The position numbers were made by a program, and so were the translations under genes. The notes below the pieces were generated by a model. It worked only from the letters and a program-made list of their open reading frames with translations, did no database searches and had not been told where the DNA came from. From Bacillota bacterium (lineage in GTDB: Bacteria; Bacillota; UBA4882; UBA8346), in NCBI GenBank assembly GCA_023436305.1, contig JAEZJQ010000045.1:1-6221 (forward strand): a DNA stretch of 6,221 bases, read 5' to 3'. This document shows positions 1 to 6,221 of this stretch, piece by piece. How positions within the stretch are numbered: the stretch's first letter is position 1; each line of letters starts with the position of its first letter.

Positions 1-127
1 AAATATTTGCGGAGGCTTATGAACAAGGAAAAATCTATTACAAGGAATCCGCGCCTTGGGCTGAAAACAATGCCGTTGAATTACTTAAACTAAAGGATTA
101 TCAGGAAGAGTATCCTTTTGATATCCG
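1..127. repeat. 127-bp terminal direct repeat, left copy
   Basis: Bases 1-127 are identical to bases 6095-6221 in the same orientation; the match ends only because the window ends. The repeat lies inside coding sequence and encodes about 41 residues (1802-1842 of the joined protein) in the same frame at both ends. A length of exactly 127 equals a common maximum k-mer of short-read assemblers, so the repeat probably marks a closed assembly loop rather than a biological element with its own boundaries. Confidence 0.97.
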
Positions 128-620
128 GCGATTTTTACGGAAACTGGATGGTTATTTATCTTCCACGGGGGATGACTCCGTGATTTTCAGTTATAACTGG
201 AAGCAAAATCGGGATAAAGTCGCTTACGGTTTGGATGTTTATCAACAGCTCATCAATCATCTGGAAAAAATTCGCGAAGGTAAGTTTACCGTAGATTACC
301 GGGCGATTCATCTGCTGTATGAACACAAAAAGAGTATCTACAACCGGTTGCGGTATATTCTTGAACGCTACCGGACCACGGAAAATCTGGGAAAAATGGT
401 CCGGGATTATTACCGGATTGTGGAAGAAATGGAACAGATTCGTCGTGAATTCTTGGAGCAACATCATGCGTTAAATTCTCATAAGTTAAATTTATCCCGT
501 TTTTCCAATGTGGTCAATGAATCAATCAACGCCATCCATTTGCTGAAAGAGAAAGAAGAAAAAATATTAACGGGGATTTATCATCAAATACAGCAAGATT
601 TATTAAAAAGTATTAATTAA
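1..620 (+). CDS. C-terminal part of BtrH-like domain protein / PKS (5' partial, wraps from right end)
   Basis: The frame is open from base 3 to the TAA at 618-620, giving 205 residues with no start inside the window. The first 41 residues equal the last ones of the PKS reading frame at the right edge, so this is either the end of that same gene (circular closure; residues 1802-2006) or the end of an identical or very similar upstream copy. It continues the BtrH-like domain: a helical region with the segment DYRAIHLLYEHKK (about residues 1898-1910 of the joined protein), which I recall as a D-x-R...H-x-L-x-EHK pattern in stand-alone relatives found near NRPS/PKS genes of Bacillota. The rest is strongly alpha-helical and rich in Glu, Lys, Gln, ending in an amphipathic helix (SNVVNESINAIHLLKEKEEK) that could act as a docking or dimerisation helix. 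A GTG at 180 could be mistaken for a start, but the frame is open and conserved in character upstream of it, so it is internal. The 73-bp gap to the next gene suggests the same operon. Reading frame is certain; family is moderately sure; docking role is inference. Confidence 0.85.
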   Translation, partial: IFAEAYEQGKIYYKESAPWAENNAVELLKLKDYQEEYPFDIRRFLRKLDGYLSSTGDDSVIFSYNWKQNRDKVAYGLDVYQQLINHLEKIREGKFTVDYRAIHLLYEHKKSIYNRLRYILERYRTTENLGKMVRDYYRIVEEMEQIRREFLEQHHALNSHKLNLSRFSNVVNESINAIHLLKEKEEKILTGIYHQIQQDLLKSIN

Positions 621-693
621 TCTGCTTGGAACTCTATTTCCGAAATCTAAAAACGAATACTGGCAGTTGAAAAGGATTGAGGAGTGATCAGGA
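621..693 (+). other. 73-bp intergenic spacer
   Basis: This is the only non-coding stretch. It separates the TAA at 618-620 from the ATG at 694. I see no stem-loop followed by a T run, so no intrinsic terminator, and no convincing -35/-10 pair. The short, terminator-free gap fits read-through transcription from one PKS gene into the next. Confidence 0.8.
680..689 (+). promoter_or_regulatory. Ribosome binding site of the PKS gene
   Basis: AGGAGTGATC matches the anti-Shine-Dalgarno complement AGGAGGTGATC with one G missing. The AGGAG core (680-684) sits 9 bases before the ATG at 694, which is good spacing. An in-frame TGA at 685-687 lies just upstream, so translation of this frame cannot start earlier; ATG 694 is the first candidate. 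The extended match is typical of Bacillota. Confidence 0.85.
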
Positions 694-804
694 ATGAAAA
701 CCATCACCAAATACATTTACAATCAAGTCGCCGCCAATCAAATGCCCCTTAACGAAGCCAAGGAAATGCTGAAAGAACTGCAGGATGTGTCGTCAAATAA
801 TCAA
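694..804 (+). other. N-terminal helical (docking-like) segment of the PKS, residues 1-37
   Basis: The residues YIYNQVAANQMPLNEAKEML followed by KEL look like the short helical segment that commonly precedes KS domains in trans-AT PKSs (pattern: I-x-x-Y-I...V...G/N-x-x-x-x-x-EA-x-x-L-L-x-x-L). At the start of a subunit such a segment could serve as a docking element for the upstream subunit's C-terminus. This role is inferred from position and character only. Confidence 0.5.
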
Positions 805-3800
805 AGCGATATCGCCATTATCGGCATGGCCGGCAAGTTTCCGAAAGCGGCGAATTTAGACGAATATTGGCGTAATTTAACCAATGGAGTCAATTGTATC
901 GATGATTTTCCCGAAGCGCGAAAGAAAGAATGGGAAGAGACCTGTGAAAAATCGATTTATGCCCGGCTGTTGAGCGGAATCTCGCCGGCGCGAAATACCG
1001 GTGGGAATAAGTACACCAAAGGCGGTTATTTGGATGAGATCGATACATTCGACGCCGCTTTTTTCAAAATCTCCCCCAAAGAAGCCATGTATATGGATCC
1101 GTTACAGCGGGTGTTTCTGGAAACTGCCTATGAAGCAATGGAAGACGCCGGGTATGGCGGCCAGAATTTATACGGGGCAAAAGTCGGAATATACGTGGGG
1201 AAGGACCATACCCATTCCACCATGTATAAATATGTAACCGAACCGGATGAGATGCAATTGACCGGTAACTGGACGGGTATTTTAGCCAGCCGTCTTTCGT
1301 ATATTTTTAATTTCCGGAGTCCGAGTATGGTGATTGATACGGCATGTTCCTCGGGTCTGGTGGCCTTATATGAAGCATGCCGGGCTTTAAAAAATAGAGA
1401 ATGCGATGTGGCCATTGCCGGGGGAGTCCATGTTCAGATCTTCACGGATACCAAAGACGGAACTCATCGTATGGGTATGGTGGAATCCAGCGATGATCAT
1501 GTAAGAACCTTCGATAAAAACGCCAGTGGCACCATATGGGGCGAAGGGGCCGGGGCCTTGATCCTGAAACCATTGGACAAGGCCATTGCCGACCGCGATC
1601 ATGTCCACGCTGTAATCAAAGGCGGCGCCGTCAACAACGATGGCGCTTCCAGCGGTATTGCCGCGCCTAATGCCGAAGCCCAGAAAGAATTAATCATCAA
1701 GGCTTGGAAAGAGGCCAAAATCGATCCGGAAACCATATCCTACATCGAAGCCCACGGCACGGGAACCAATCTGGGAGACCCCATTGAAATTAAAGGCATT
1801 TCCGCTGCTTTCGAGGAATTTACCATCAAAAAGCAATTTTGCGGGATTGGCTCAGTTAAAACCAATGTGGGCCATCTGGTGGCCGCTTCCGGGTTGGCGT
1901 CGGTCATCAAGGTGGTTTTGGCGTTAAAAAATAAAGAAATTCCGCCCAGTATCAATTTTGAATCGCCGAATCCCTTTATCAACTTCTTAAATAGTCCGGT
2001 ATATGTCAATGACCGTCCCCGTCCATGGAATTCCACCGATGATTCGCCGCGCCGCGCCGGGGTCAGCGCCTTTGGCTTCAGCGGCACCAACTGTCATGTT
2101 ATTTTGGAGGAATCCCCGGCGCTTGCCGAAAAGGAAAAACCACAACATCAGCCGGGAATATTGGCCATATCGGCCCGCAATAAAAATGTTCTGAGGGACT
2201 ATCTTAACCGATATCATGATTTTTTGGAACGGACCCCGGATGCGAATTTAGGGAATATTTGTTATTCCGCCAATACCGGCAGGGGCCATTACAATTACAG
2301 GATTGCTTTGGACGTGGCCAATTTGGAGGACTTGAAAATAAAGATCGCCAGATTAAAGGCGGCGGACCCGGAAGAGATTCGGGAACCGGGAATTTATTAC
2401 GGTACATATAAGATTGTGCCGGATCATAAAACGGACCGCGCCGGAAATGAATTAACCGAGAAAGAACGAAAGCAGTTAAGCACCGCCGCGAATCAAAAGC
2501 TGCAAGAGTATAGTAATACGCGTGTTTCCGAGCTCTCCGCGGAACTATGCCGGTTGTATGTTAAAGGCGCGGATATTGCCTGGGATGATTTATATCAAGA
2601 CCCAGGTTTTATGCGTATAAGTTTGCCGGTATATCCCCTGGAGCGGATTAAATGTTGGGCACGTCCCAATACTGAAGAGATTAGCGGGATACAATCCAGT
2701 TCGAAGCCCATCCACCCATTATTACACCGGATGTTGGCCGGTTCACTGGATTTAAAAATTTATGCCACCGAGTTTTCGGTGGATAATCATTGGGTTTTAA
2801 GCGAACACCGGGTATTAAATTATTATATTGCTCCCGGTACTACCTACCTGGAGATGGCCAGGGCGGCAAGCGAAGCGTATTATGGCGATAACCCCATTGA
2901 ACTGCGGGATTTCCTGTTTATCAATCCTTTGGTCGTCGAGCCCGATGAGAAAAAAGAAGTGCAGACCATTGTCAAAAAAGAGTCTGAATATCTGGACTTT
3001 ATCGTTGCCAGTCAATTTATAAACAGTCTTGGTGACGAGCAATGGTCGATTCATGCCCAGGGGAAGATTTATCGGGTAAAATCAGGGAAAGCCGGTTGGT
3101 ATGACCTGGCGGAACTGAAAGCAAAACTGGATGTGGAATGTAATCAAATCGATGTCACCGAGAGCATTGAAAACAAAAACTTTACCTTTGGACCCCGTTG
3201 GAATAACATTATCTTCGGAGTGGGGGAGAAAGATCAAGCGTTAGTACAATTTCAATTGCCGGAAGAGTTTCAAGACGATCTCCATGAGTACCTGATCCAT
3301 CCTGCTTTGATGGATCAGGCCGCCGATGTGTTCAGCCAGAATATCGAAGGCATGCGCTTACCGTTGATGTATAAAAAAATGACCATCTATGACCGGATGC
3401 CGGCTAATTTTTATTGCTATATGCGGCGCAAGGACCAAGGAACAGGCAACCTGGAAACCATTATCCTGGATGCCACCTTAATGGATGAGTCCGGGCAAGT
3501 ATTTATCGAGATTGAGGATTATTCGCTCAAAAGAGTGAAGGACGGGGATTTAAAACTCCAAAAGGCAGCGGACGATATTTACTATTATGGTTTCACCTGG
3601 CGGCCGGTGGATTTGGTGATGGAGACCCCTACCACCGGGAATGGTTGTGTTTTAGTTTTCAAGGATGGGATGGGAATTGCCGGCCGGATCATCCAGGGGT
3701 TGAAAGCGAAAGGGTGGGACCCGGTTGAAGTAGAAATGAGCTCCGGTTATGAGCAGGTCACGGCCAATCAATTCCGGATTCAAGGGGAAGAAGCGGATTA

Positions 3801-6221
3801 TCAAAATTTGATGGAAGCGCTTCAAGATAAAAAAATTACTAAAATTTTACATTTTATGTCGATTGATAAAGAGAATCCTCCGGGGGAAAGTTCAGGCGCC
3901 AGCCTGGCGGATTTGGAAGAAAAATTGAAGAAAGGGATTTATAGTTTATTCTATTTATCCCGGGAGTTGTCGAAACCCAATTATAAGGATGGAATCGATT
4001 TGGTCCTGATTTCCGACAATGTCAATGAAGTAACCAAGGATGAGGACTACTTAAACCCGGCTTCCGGCGCCTTTTTCGGAATGAGGAAAGCCATCTATCC
4101 CGAAAATGAGAAGATAAAATGCCGCGCCATCGATATTGATCATCATACGGGGCCGGATAAAATAATCGCCGAAATCCTAAAACCCGGTTCCACTTATCAA
4201 GTGGCGTATCGTCACAATCAACGGTTCATTGAAGAATTCCAAGTTCTTGAACTTCCAAATGAACAGGGCCAGGCAATCAAGGATGGCGATGTTTATCTCA
4301 TCACCGGTGGAACCGGTGGGGTAGGGCTGGAAATTGGAAAGTATCTAGCTGGAAAAGCCAAGCTGAAACTGGCTTTAATTAGCCGGACCGCTATCCCCGA
4401 CCGTGAATTATGGGATCAGATTGTGGCCCGCAACGAAGATCAAAAACTCTGTGCCCAAATCACGGCCATTCGGGAAATGGAACGGGCCGGATCCGAAGTG
4501 CTGAATTGTAGCGCCGATATCACTAATGAAAATAGTTTGCAGATTGTACTGGACGGGCTGCGGCAAAAATATGGCCGGATCAACGGCATCATTCATGCAG
4601 CGGGAGTCGCCGGTAACGGATTTATGATTAATAAAAGCATCCGGGAATTTCAAGCGGTGGTATCTCCCAAAATACAGGGAACCTGGATACTGGACAAGTT
4701 GACCGCCACCGATAATTTGGATTTCTTCATCATGTTCTCTTCAATTATCACTGTTTTCGGCGGGTCCGGGCAAAGTGATTATATCGCTGCCAATTCATAT
4801 CTTGATTCCTTCGTGGCCTATCGAAACAAACAAGGGAGAAGGACGATTTGTATTAACTGGCCGCTATGGGATGGTGTGGGAATGGCCACTGCCAACGAAA
4901 TAGCCGAAGACAAACTAACTTTTAAAGCGGTTTCACGAACCAAAGCAGTGGCTATTTTTGAGGATATCCTGACTCGGGTTGAGGCCCCGGACTTTCAATT
5001 TTTGCAAATAATCTTCGGCGAACTGAATTATAAGATGATTGCCGCTTTTGAAGAGATTTTACCATTCCAATTATCGGAACGGCTCAATGCCGCCATAAAA
5101 AAACAAAAAGCCCGGCTCACCGATAATAAAGCGGCTTTAGGAGTAAAAAATTTCCAAGAAGCAACGGTCATCGGAATCGAAAATCCGAATGAGGAACAAA
5201 CAGCCTATATTATGGCTCAACTCTGGGCTATGGTGTTAGGCTTGGCTGAAATTGACATTCATCAGAGTTTTTATGATCTGGGTGGCGACTCGATTATGGC
5301 CAGCCAGCTTTTCCGGGAAATCGACCGAAAATATCCGGAATTATTGAGTATATCCGATATTTTTTCATATCCGACGATCAGCGCATTGGCAAATTATATC
5401 GACACCAATGGTGGATTACCCAGTACCGAAAAATCAAGTGTTACAGCGCCGGAGTACTCGGCCGTGGAATATTCACCGGACTTGAGTGCGGAACCGGCGG
5501 GTGACATGGAGGATATCCAAAACAATTCATCTCCAAACCCAATGAATTCATCGACTGATTCAAGAGATTATAAGTCATCCCAGATGAATCCATTCTATGA
5601 TTTAAAAGATTATCACCCATTTGAAATCGATGGGGCGGGAACCAAGGTATTGCGGATTCAACCGCAGAAAGAGATCACCACCTATTTGTGCCATGCGTTA
5701 CCGTTATGTGTGATATTAACGGATCCCAAGATTATTCCTTGGTATTACGAACATTTTATTGATATTTATTCCATCGAGGATGAGAATGATTATTTAAAAG
5801 TGGACTTCCTGGAATACCGGGCCGCTTATAAGGAAGTAATCTATGAAGTATATTTGGGTTATAATCTTCTTGCCAAGGAGCCCGATATTATCCAATTCAT
5901 TACGGAAAAAATCGATTTGGGATATTATGTTATCATTCATGCCGATGAATATTACCTGCCGGTAAAGTACTGGTATCGAAAGGAACATTTTGTTCATCAT
6001 TCCATTATTTACGGTTATCATCACGGGAATAAAAAGCTTTTGGCGGTTGGGTTCAACAAGGAACAAATTTTTACCCAAATTACCTTTGATTATGAAATAT
6101 TTGCGGAGGCTTATGAACAAGGAAAAATCTATTACAAGGAATCCGCGCCTTGGGCTGAAAACAATGCCGTTGAATTACTTAAACTAAAGGATTATCAGGA
6201 AGAGTATCCTTTTGATATCCG
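694..6221 (+). CDS. Trans-AT polyketide synthase module KS-DH-KR-ACP with C-terminal BtrH-like domain (3' end wraps to 1-620)
   Basis: One uninterrupted frame of 1842 codons to the window edge. If the ends are joined it runs on to 618-620 for 2006 residues in all. Domains by residue: 1-37 helical N-terminal segment; KS 38-473 with Cys218, His354, His394; linker 474-670 without an AT; DH fold 671-949; KR 960-1449 with GGTGGVG at 1205-1211 and Lys1326, Ser1350, Tyr1363, Asn1367; ACP 1500-1570 with phosphopantetheine Ser1533 in LGGDSI; Ser/Asn-rich linker 1571-1632; BtrH-like domain from 1633. Because no AT is present, extender units should come from a separate acyltransferase, as in trans-AT PKSs. 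The predicted job is one malonyl extension with keto reduction, possibly dehydration, on a cytoplasmic multi-enzyme line. The C-terminal domain could transfer or release the chain. No thioesterase GxSxG, no enoylreductase and no methyltransferase is seen. The start is fixed by the ribosome binding site and the upstream TGA. PKS identity is very sure; the product cannot be named from this window. Confidence 0.96.
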   Translation, partial: MKTITKYIYNQVAANQMPLNEAKEMLKELQDVSSNNQSDIAIIGMAGKFPKAANLDEYWRNLTNGVNCIDDFPEARKKEWEETCEKSIYARLLSGISPARNTGGNKYTKGGYLDEIDTFDAAFFKISPKEAMYMDPLQRVFLETAYEAMEDAGYGGQNLYGAKVGIYVGKDHTHSTMYKYVTEPDEMQLTGNWTGILASRLSYIFNFRSPSMVIDTACSSGLVALYEACRALKNRECDVAIAGGVHVQIFTDTKDGTHRMGMVESSDDHVRTFDKNASGTIWGEGAGALILKPLDKAIADRDHVHAVIKGGAVNNDGASSGIAAPNAEAQKELIIKAWKEAKIDPETISYIEAHGTGTNLGDPIEIKGISAAFEEFTIKKQFCGIGSVKTNVGHLVAASGLASVIKVVLALKNKEIPPSINFESPNPFINFLNSPVYVNDRPRPWNSTDDSPRRAGVSAFGFSGTNCHVILEESPALAEKEKPQHQPGILAISARNKNVLRDYLNRYHDFLERTPDANLGNICYSANTGRGHYNYRIALDVANLEDLKIKIARLKAADPEEIREPGIYYGTYKIVPDHKTDRAGNELTEKERKQLSTAANQKLQEYSNTRVSELSAELCRLYVKGADIAWDDLYQDPGFMRISLPVYPLERIKCWARPNTEEISGIQSSSKPIHPLLHRMLAGSLDLKIYATEFSVDNHWVLSEHRVLNYYIAPGTTYLEMARAASEAYYGDNPIELRDFLFINPLVVEPDEKKEVQTIVKKESEYLDFIVASQFINSLGDEQWSIHAQGKIYRVKSGKAGWYDLAELKAKLDVECNQIDVTESIENKNFTFGPRWNNIIFGVGEKDQALVQFQLPEEFQDDLHEYLIHPALMDQAADVFSQNIEGMRLPLMYKKMTIYDRMPANFYCYMRRKDQGTGNLETIILDATLMDESGQVFIEIEDYSLKRVKDGDLKLQKAADDIYYYGFTWRPVDLVMETPTTGNGCVLVFKDGMGIAGRIIQGLKAKGWDPVEVEMSSGYEQVTANQFRIQGEEADYQNLMEALQDKKITKILHFMSIDKENPPGESSGASLADLEEKLKKGIYSLFYLSRELSKPNYKDGIDLVLISDNVNEVTKDEDYLNPASGAFFGMRKAIYPENEKIKCRAIDIDHHTGPDKIIAEILKPGSTYQVAYRHNQRFIEEFQVLELPNEQGQAIKDGDVYLITGGTGGVGLEIGKYLAGKAKLKLALISRTAIPDRELWDQIVARNEDQKLCAQITAIREMERAGSEVLNCSADITNENSLQIVLDGLRQKYGRINGIIHAAGVAGNGFMINKSIREFQAVVSPKIQGTWILDKLTATDNLDFFIMFSSIITVFGGSGQSDYIAANSYLDSFVAYRNKQGRRTICINWPLWDGVGMATANEIAEDKLTFKAVSRTKAVAIFEDILTRVEAPDFQFLQIIFGELNYKMIAAFEEILPFQLSERLNAAIKKQKARLTDNKAALGVKNFQEATVIGIENPNEEQTAYIMAQLWAMVLGLAEIDIHQSFYDLGGDSIMASQLFREIDRKYPELLSISDIFSYPTISALANYIDTNGGLPSTEKSSVTAPEYSAVEYSPDLSAEPAGDMEDIQNNSSPNPMNSSTDSRDYKSSQMNPFYDLKDYHPFEIDGAGTKVLRIQPQKEITTYLCHALPLCVILTDPKIIPWYYEHFIDIYSIEDENDYLKVDFLEYRAAYKEVIYEVYLGYNLLAKEPDIIQFITEKIDLGYYVIIHADEYYLPVKYWYRKEHFVHHSIIYGYHHGNKKLLAVGFNKEQIFTQITFDYEIFAEAYEQGKIYYKESAPWAENNAVELLKLKDYQEEYPFDI
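805..2112 (+). other. Ketosynthase (KS) domain, residues 38-473
   Basis: The domain starts at DIAIIGMAGKFP and ends at FGFSGTNCHVILEE. The catalytic triad is complete: Cys218 in DTACSSG, His354 in EAHGTGTNLGDP, His394 in KTNVGH with Lys389. A KS with Cys-His-His intact is expected to be condensing (elongating) rather than a non-elongating KS0, which usually lacks the HGTGT histidine. MDPLQRVFLETAYEAMEDAG is the standard KS signature ahead of the nucleophile. Substrate type cannot be read by eye; phylogenetic placement among trans-AT KS clades would give it. Confidence 0.97.
2113..2703 (+). other. KS C-terminal extension and post-KS linker (no AT), residues 474-670
   Basis: This stretch contains ILAISARNKNVLRDYL and NICYSANTGRGHYNYRIAL, matching the KS-to-AT linker subdomain of PKSs, and then YVKGADIAWDDLY and LPVYPLERIKCW, matching the segment that follows an AT in cis-AT enzymes. 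Between them only about 70 polar residues occur, with no GHSxG acyltransferase motif, so the AT is absent and not merely degenerate. This is the usual trans-AT layout. Confidence 0.85.
2704..3540 (+). other. Dehydratase-fold (DH) domain with altered motifs, residues 671-949
   Basis: HPLLHRM opens the double hot-dog fold. The first active-site motif reads H705-RVL-N709-YYIA-P714, so it keeps the catalytic His and the Pro of HxxxGxxxxP but has Asn for Gly. The second half carries FGPRWNNI and HPALMDQAAD; Asp874 is present, but the usual DxxxQ/H reads D874xxxD878. The segment LPLMYKKMTIYDRMPANFY follows, as in trans-AT DH domains. With His and Asp kept, the domain may still work, but the two changes make weak, absent or altered (for example isomerase- or synthase-like) activity possible. 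Confidence 0.85.
3571..5040 (+). other. Ketoreductase (KR) domain, residues 960-1449
   Basis: A structural half begins near YYYGFTW (963-969) and leads to the catalytic Rossmann half with the NADPH loop GGTGGVG at 1205-1211. The catalytic set is complete: Lys1326 (SPKIQGTW), Ser1350 (MFSSI), Tyr1363 and Asn1367 (DYIAANSY). The LDD stretch diagnostic of B-type KRs is replaced by AGN in HAAGVAGNG, which argues against B-type. The A-type tryptophan eight residues before Tyr is Phe1355. Active reduction is expected; A-type stereochemistry is a weak guess. Confidence 0.92.
5191..5403 (+). other. Acyl carrier protein (ACP) domain, residues 1500-1570
   Basis: A four-helix carrier of about 70 residues with FYDLGGDSIMASQL. 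Ser1533 (codon 5290-5292) is the phosphopantetheine attachment site. The LGGDSI wording is nearer to that of peptidyl carriers and many trans-AT ACPs than to the LGxDSL of cis-AT modules. It is a single, not tandem, carrier, and lies directly before the linker to the C-terminal domain, so it presumably presents the chain to both KR and that domain. Confidence 0.93.
5404..5589 (+). other. Low-complexity Ser/Asn/Asp/Pro linker, residues 1571-1632
   Basis: About 62 residues rich in Ser, Asn, Asp, Glu and Pro (for example NNSSPNPMNSSTDSRD), without predicted secondary structure by eye. It separates the ACP from the C-terminal domain and would let the carrier swing between partners. Such linkers are typical where an extra domain has been fused onto a module. 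Confidence 0.75.
5590..6221 (+). other. BtrH-like cysteine-acyltransferase/peptidase-fold domain, residues 1633-1842 here, to 2006 if joined with 1-620
   Basis: The segment resembles the butirosin biosynthesis protein H N-terminal family (C39/papain-like fold), by recall and without a search. Signs: a Cys in ITTYLCHALPL (Cys1666; a second, Cys1672), then IDLGYYVIIHADEYYLP with Asp1751, then HFVHHSIIYGY with His1768/His1769, then a sheet-like stretch (KKLLAVGF) and a helix. That Cys...Asp...His arrangement is the pattern of the family, in which BtrH moves an acyl chain from a carrier protein to an amine of an aminoglycoside. The remaining part, encoded at 3-617, is helical. Sitting right after an ACP, it may transfer or release the polyketide. 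Which Cys and His are catalytic is inference; a structural or docking role is also possible. Confidence 0.6.
6095..6221. repeat. 127-bp terminal direct repeat, right copy
   Basis: Identical to bases 1-127. Joining the two copies removes one of them and gives a 6094-bp unit. The PKS codon at 6094-6096 then continues in frame at base 3, so the join falls inside the BtrH-like domain without a frameshift. Confidence 0.97.

Noticed and set aside
180..620. Separate 146-residue gene starting at GTG 180
   Set aside because: The frame is open from base 3, has no ribosome binding site before 180, and is continuous with the PKS reading frame through the terminal repeat; it is the end of a larger protein.
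621..693. Promoter or terminator in the spacer
   Set aside because: TTGGAA at 626-631 has no suitable -10 box at 16-18 bases, and no hairpin with a T run is visible.
1740..2090. Minus-strand ORF opposite the KS (and other minus-strand or alternate-frame ORFs at 156-467, 1001-1237, 1128-1415, 1387-1608, 2815-3054, 4408-4653, 5794-6120)
   Set aside because: They overlap well-conserved PKS coding sequence, have no ribosome binding sites and no recognisable protein character; they are shadows of the main frame.
2113..2703. Acyltransferase domain between KS and DH
   Set aside because: Only linker motifs are present; the stretch is too short and has no GHSxG.
5590..6221. Thioesterase or reductive release domain at the C-terminus
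   Set aside because: No GxSxG serine nucleophile and no second Rossmann motif; the Cys/Asp/His layout fits the BtrH-like fold better.
1..6221. Plasmid or phage-like replicating circle
   Set aside because: No replication initiator, origin iterons, integrase, capsid or mobilisation gene; the whole unit is one PKS gene plus a 73-bp spacer.

Overview
The window holds one large biosynthetic gene read on the + strand. It is a single-module, AT-less (trans-AT type) polyketide synthase (PKS) with the order N-terminal helical segment, ketosynthase (KS), linker, dehydratase-fold domain (DH), ketoreductase (KR), acyl carrier protein (ACP), Ser/Asn-rich linker, and a C-terminal domain resembling the cysteine-protease-fold family of butirosin protein BtrH. 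The host is probably a member of the Bacillota (Clostridia- or Paenibacillus-like). The grounds are mid-range base composition, a near-consensus Bacillus-type ribosome binding site, a trans-AT PKS style common in that phylum, and a C-terminal domain of a kind I associate with its NRPS/PKS clusters. This host call is inference.

Layout: 1-620 is the 3' end of an ORF that enters from the left edge and encodes the last part of a BtrH-like domain plus a helical C-terminus. 621-693 is a 73-base spacer with a strong ribosome binding site. 694 to the right edge is the PKS gene, open at the end. Bases 1-127 and 6095-6221 are identical, so the sequence closes on itself into a 6094-bp ring. When it is closed, the PKS reading frame passes through the join without a break and ends at the TAA at 618-620. 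The result is one 2006-residue protein and one 73-bp spacer per unit.

A terminal repeat of 127 bases is what a de Bruijn assembler with k=127 leaves on a closed loop. The ring could therefore be a real DNA circle. It could also be a collapsed tandem array of (nearly) identical PKS genes, or a repeat-induced loop inside a larger cluster. There is no replication, recombination or mobility gene, so I favour the array or loop explanation over a plasmid, but the sequence alone cannot decide.

Working model: a separate AT loads malonate on the ACP, the KS condenses it with the incoming chain, the KR reduces the beta-keto group, and the DH may be weak or inactive because its motifs are altered. The C-terminal cysteine-acyltransferase-like domain may then move or release the chain. 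Its fusion behind an ACP is the most novel point in the window.
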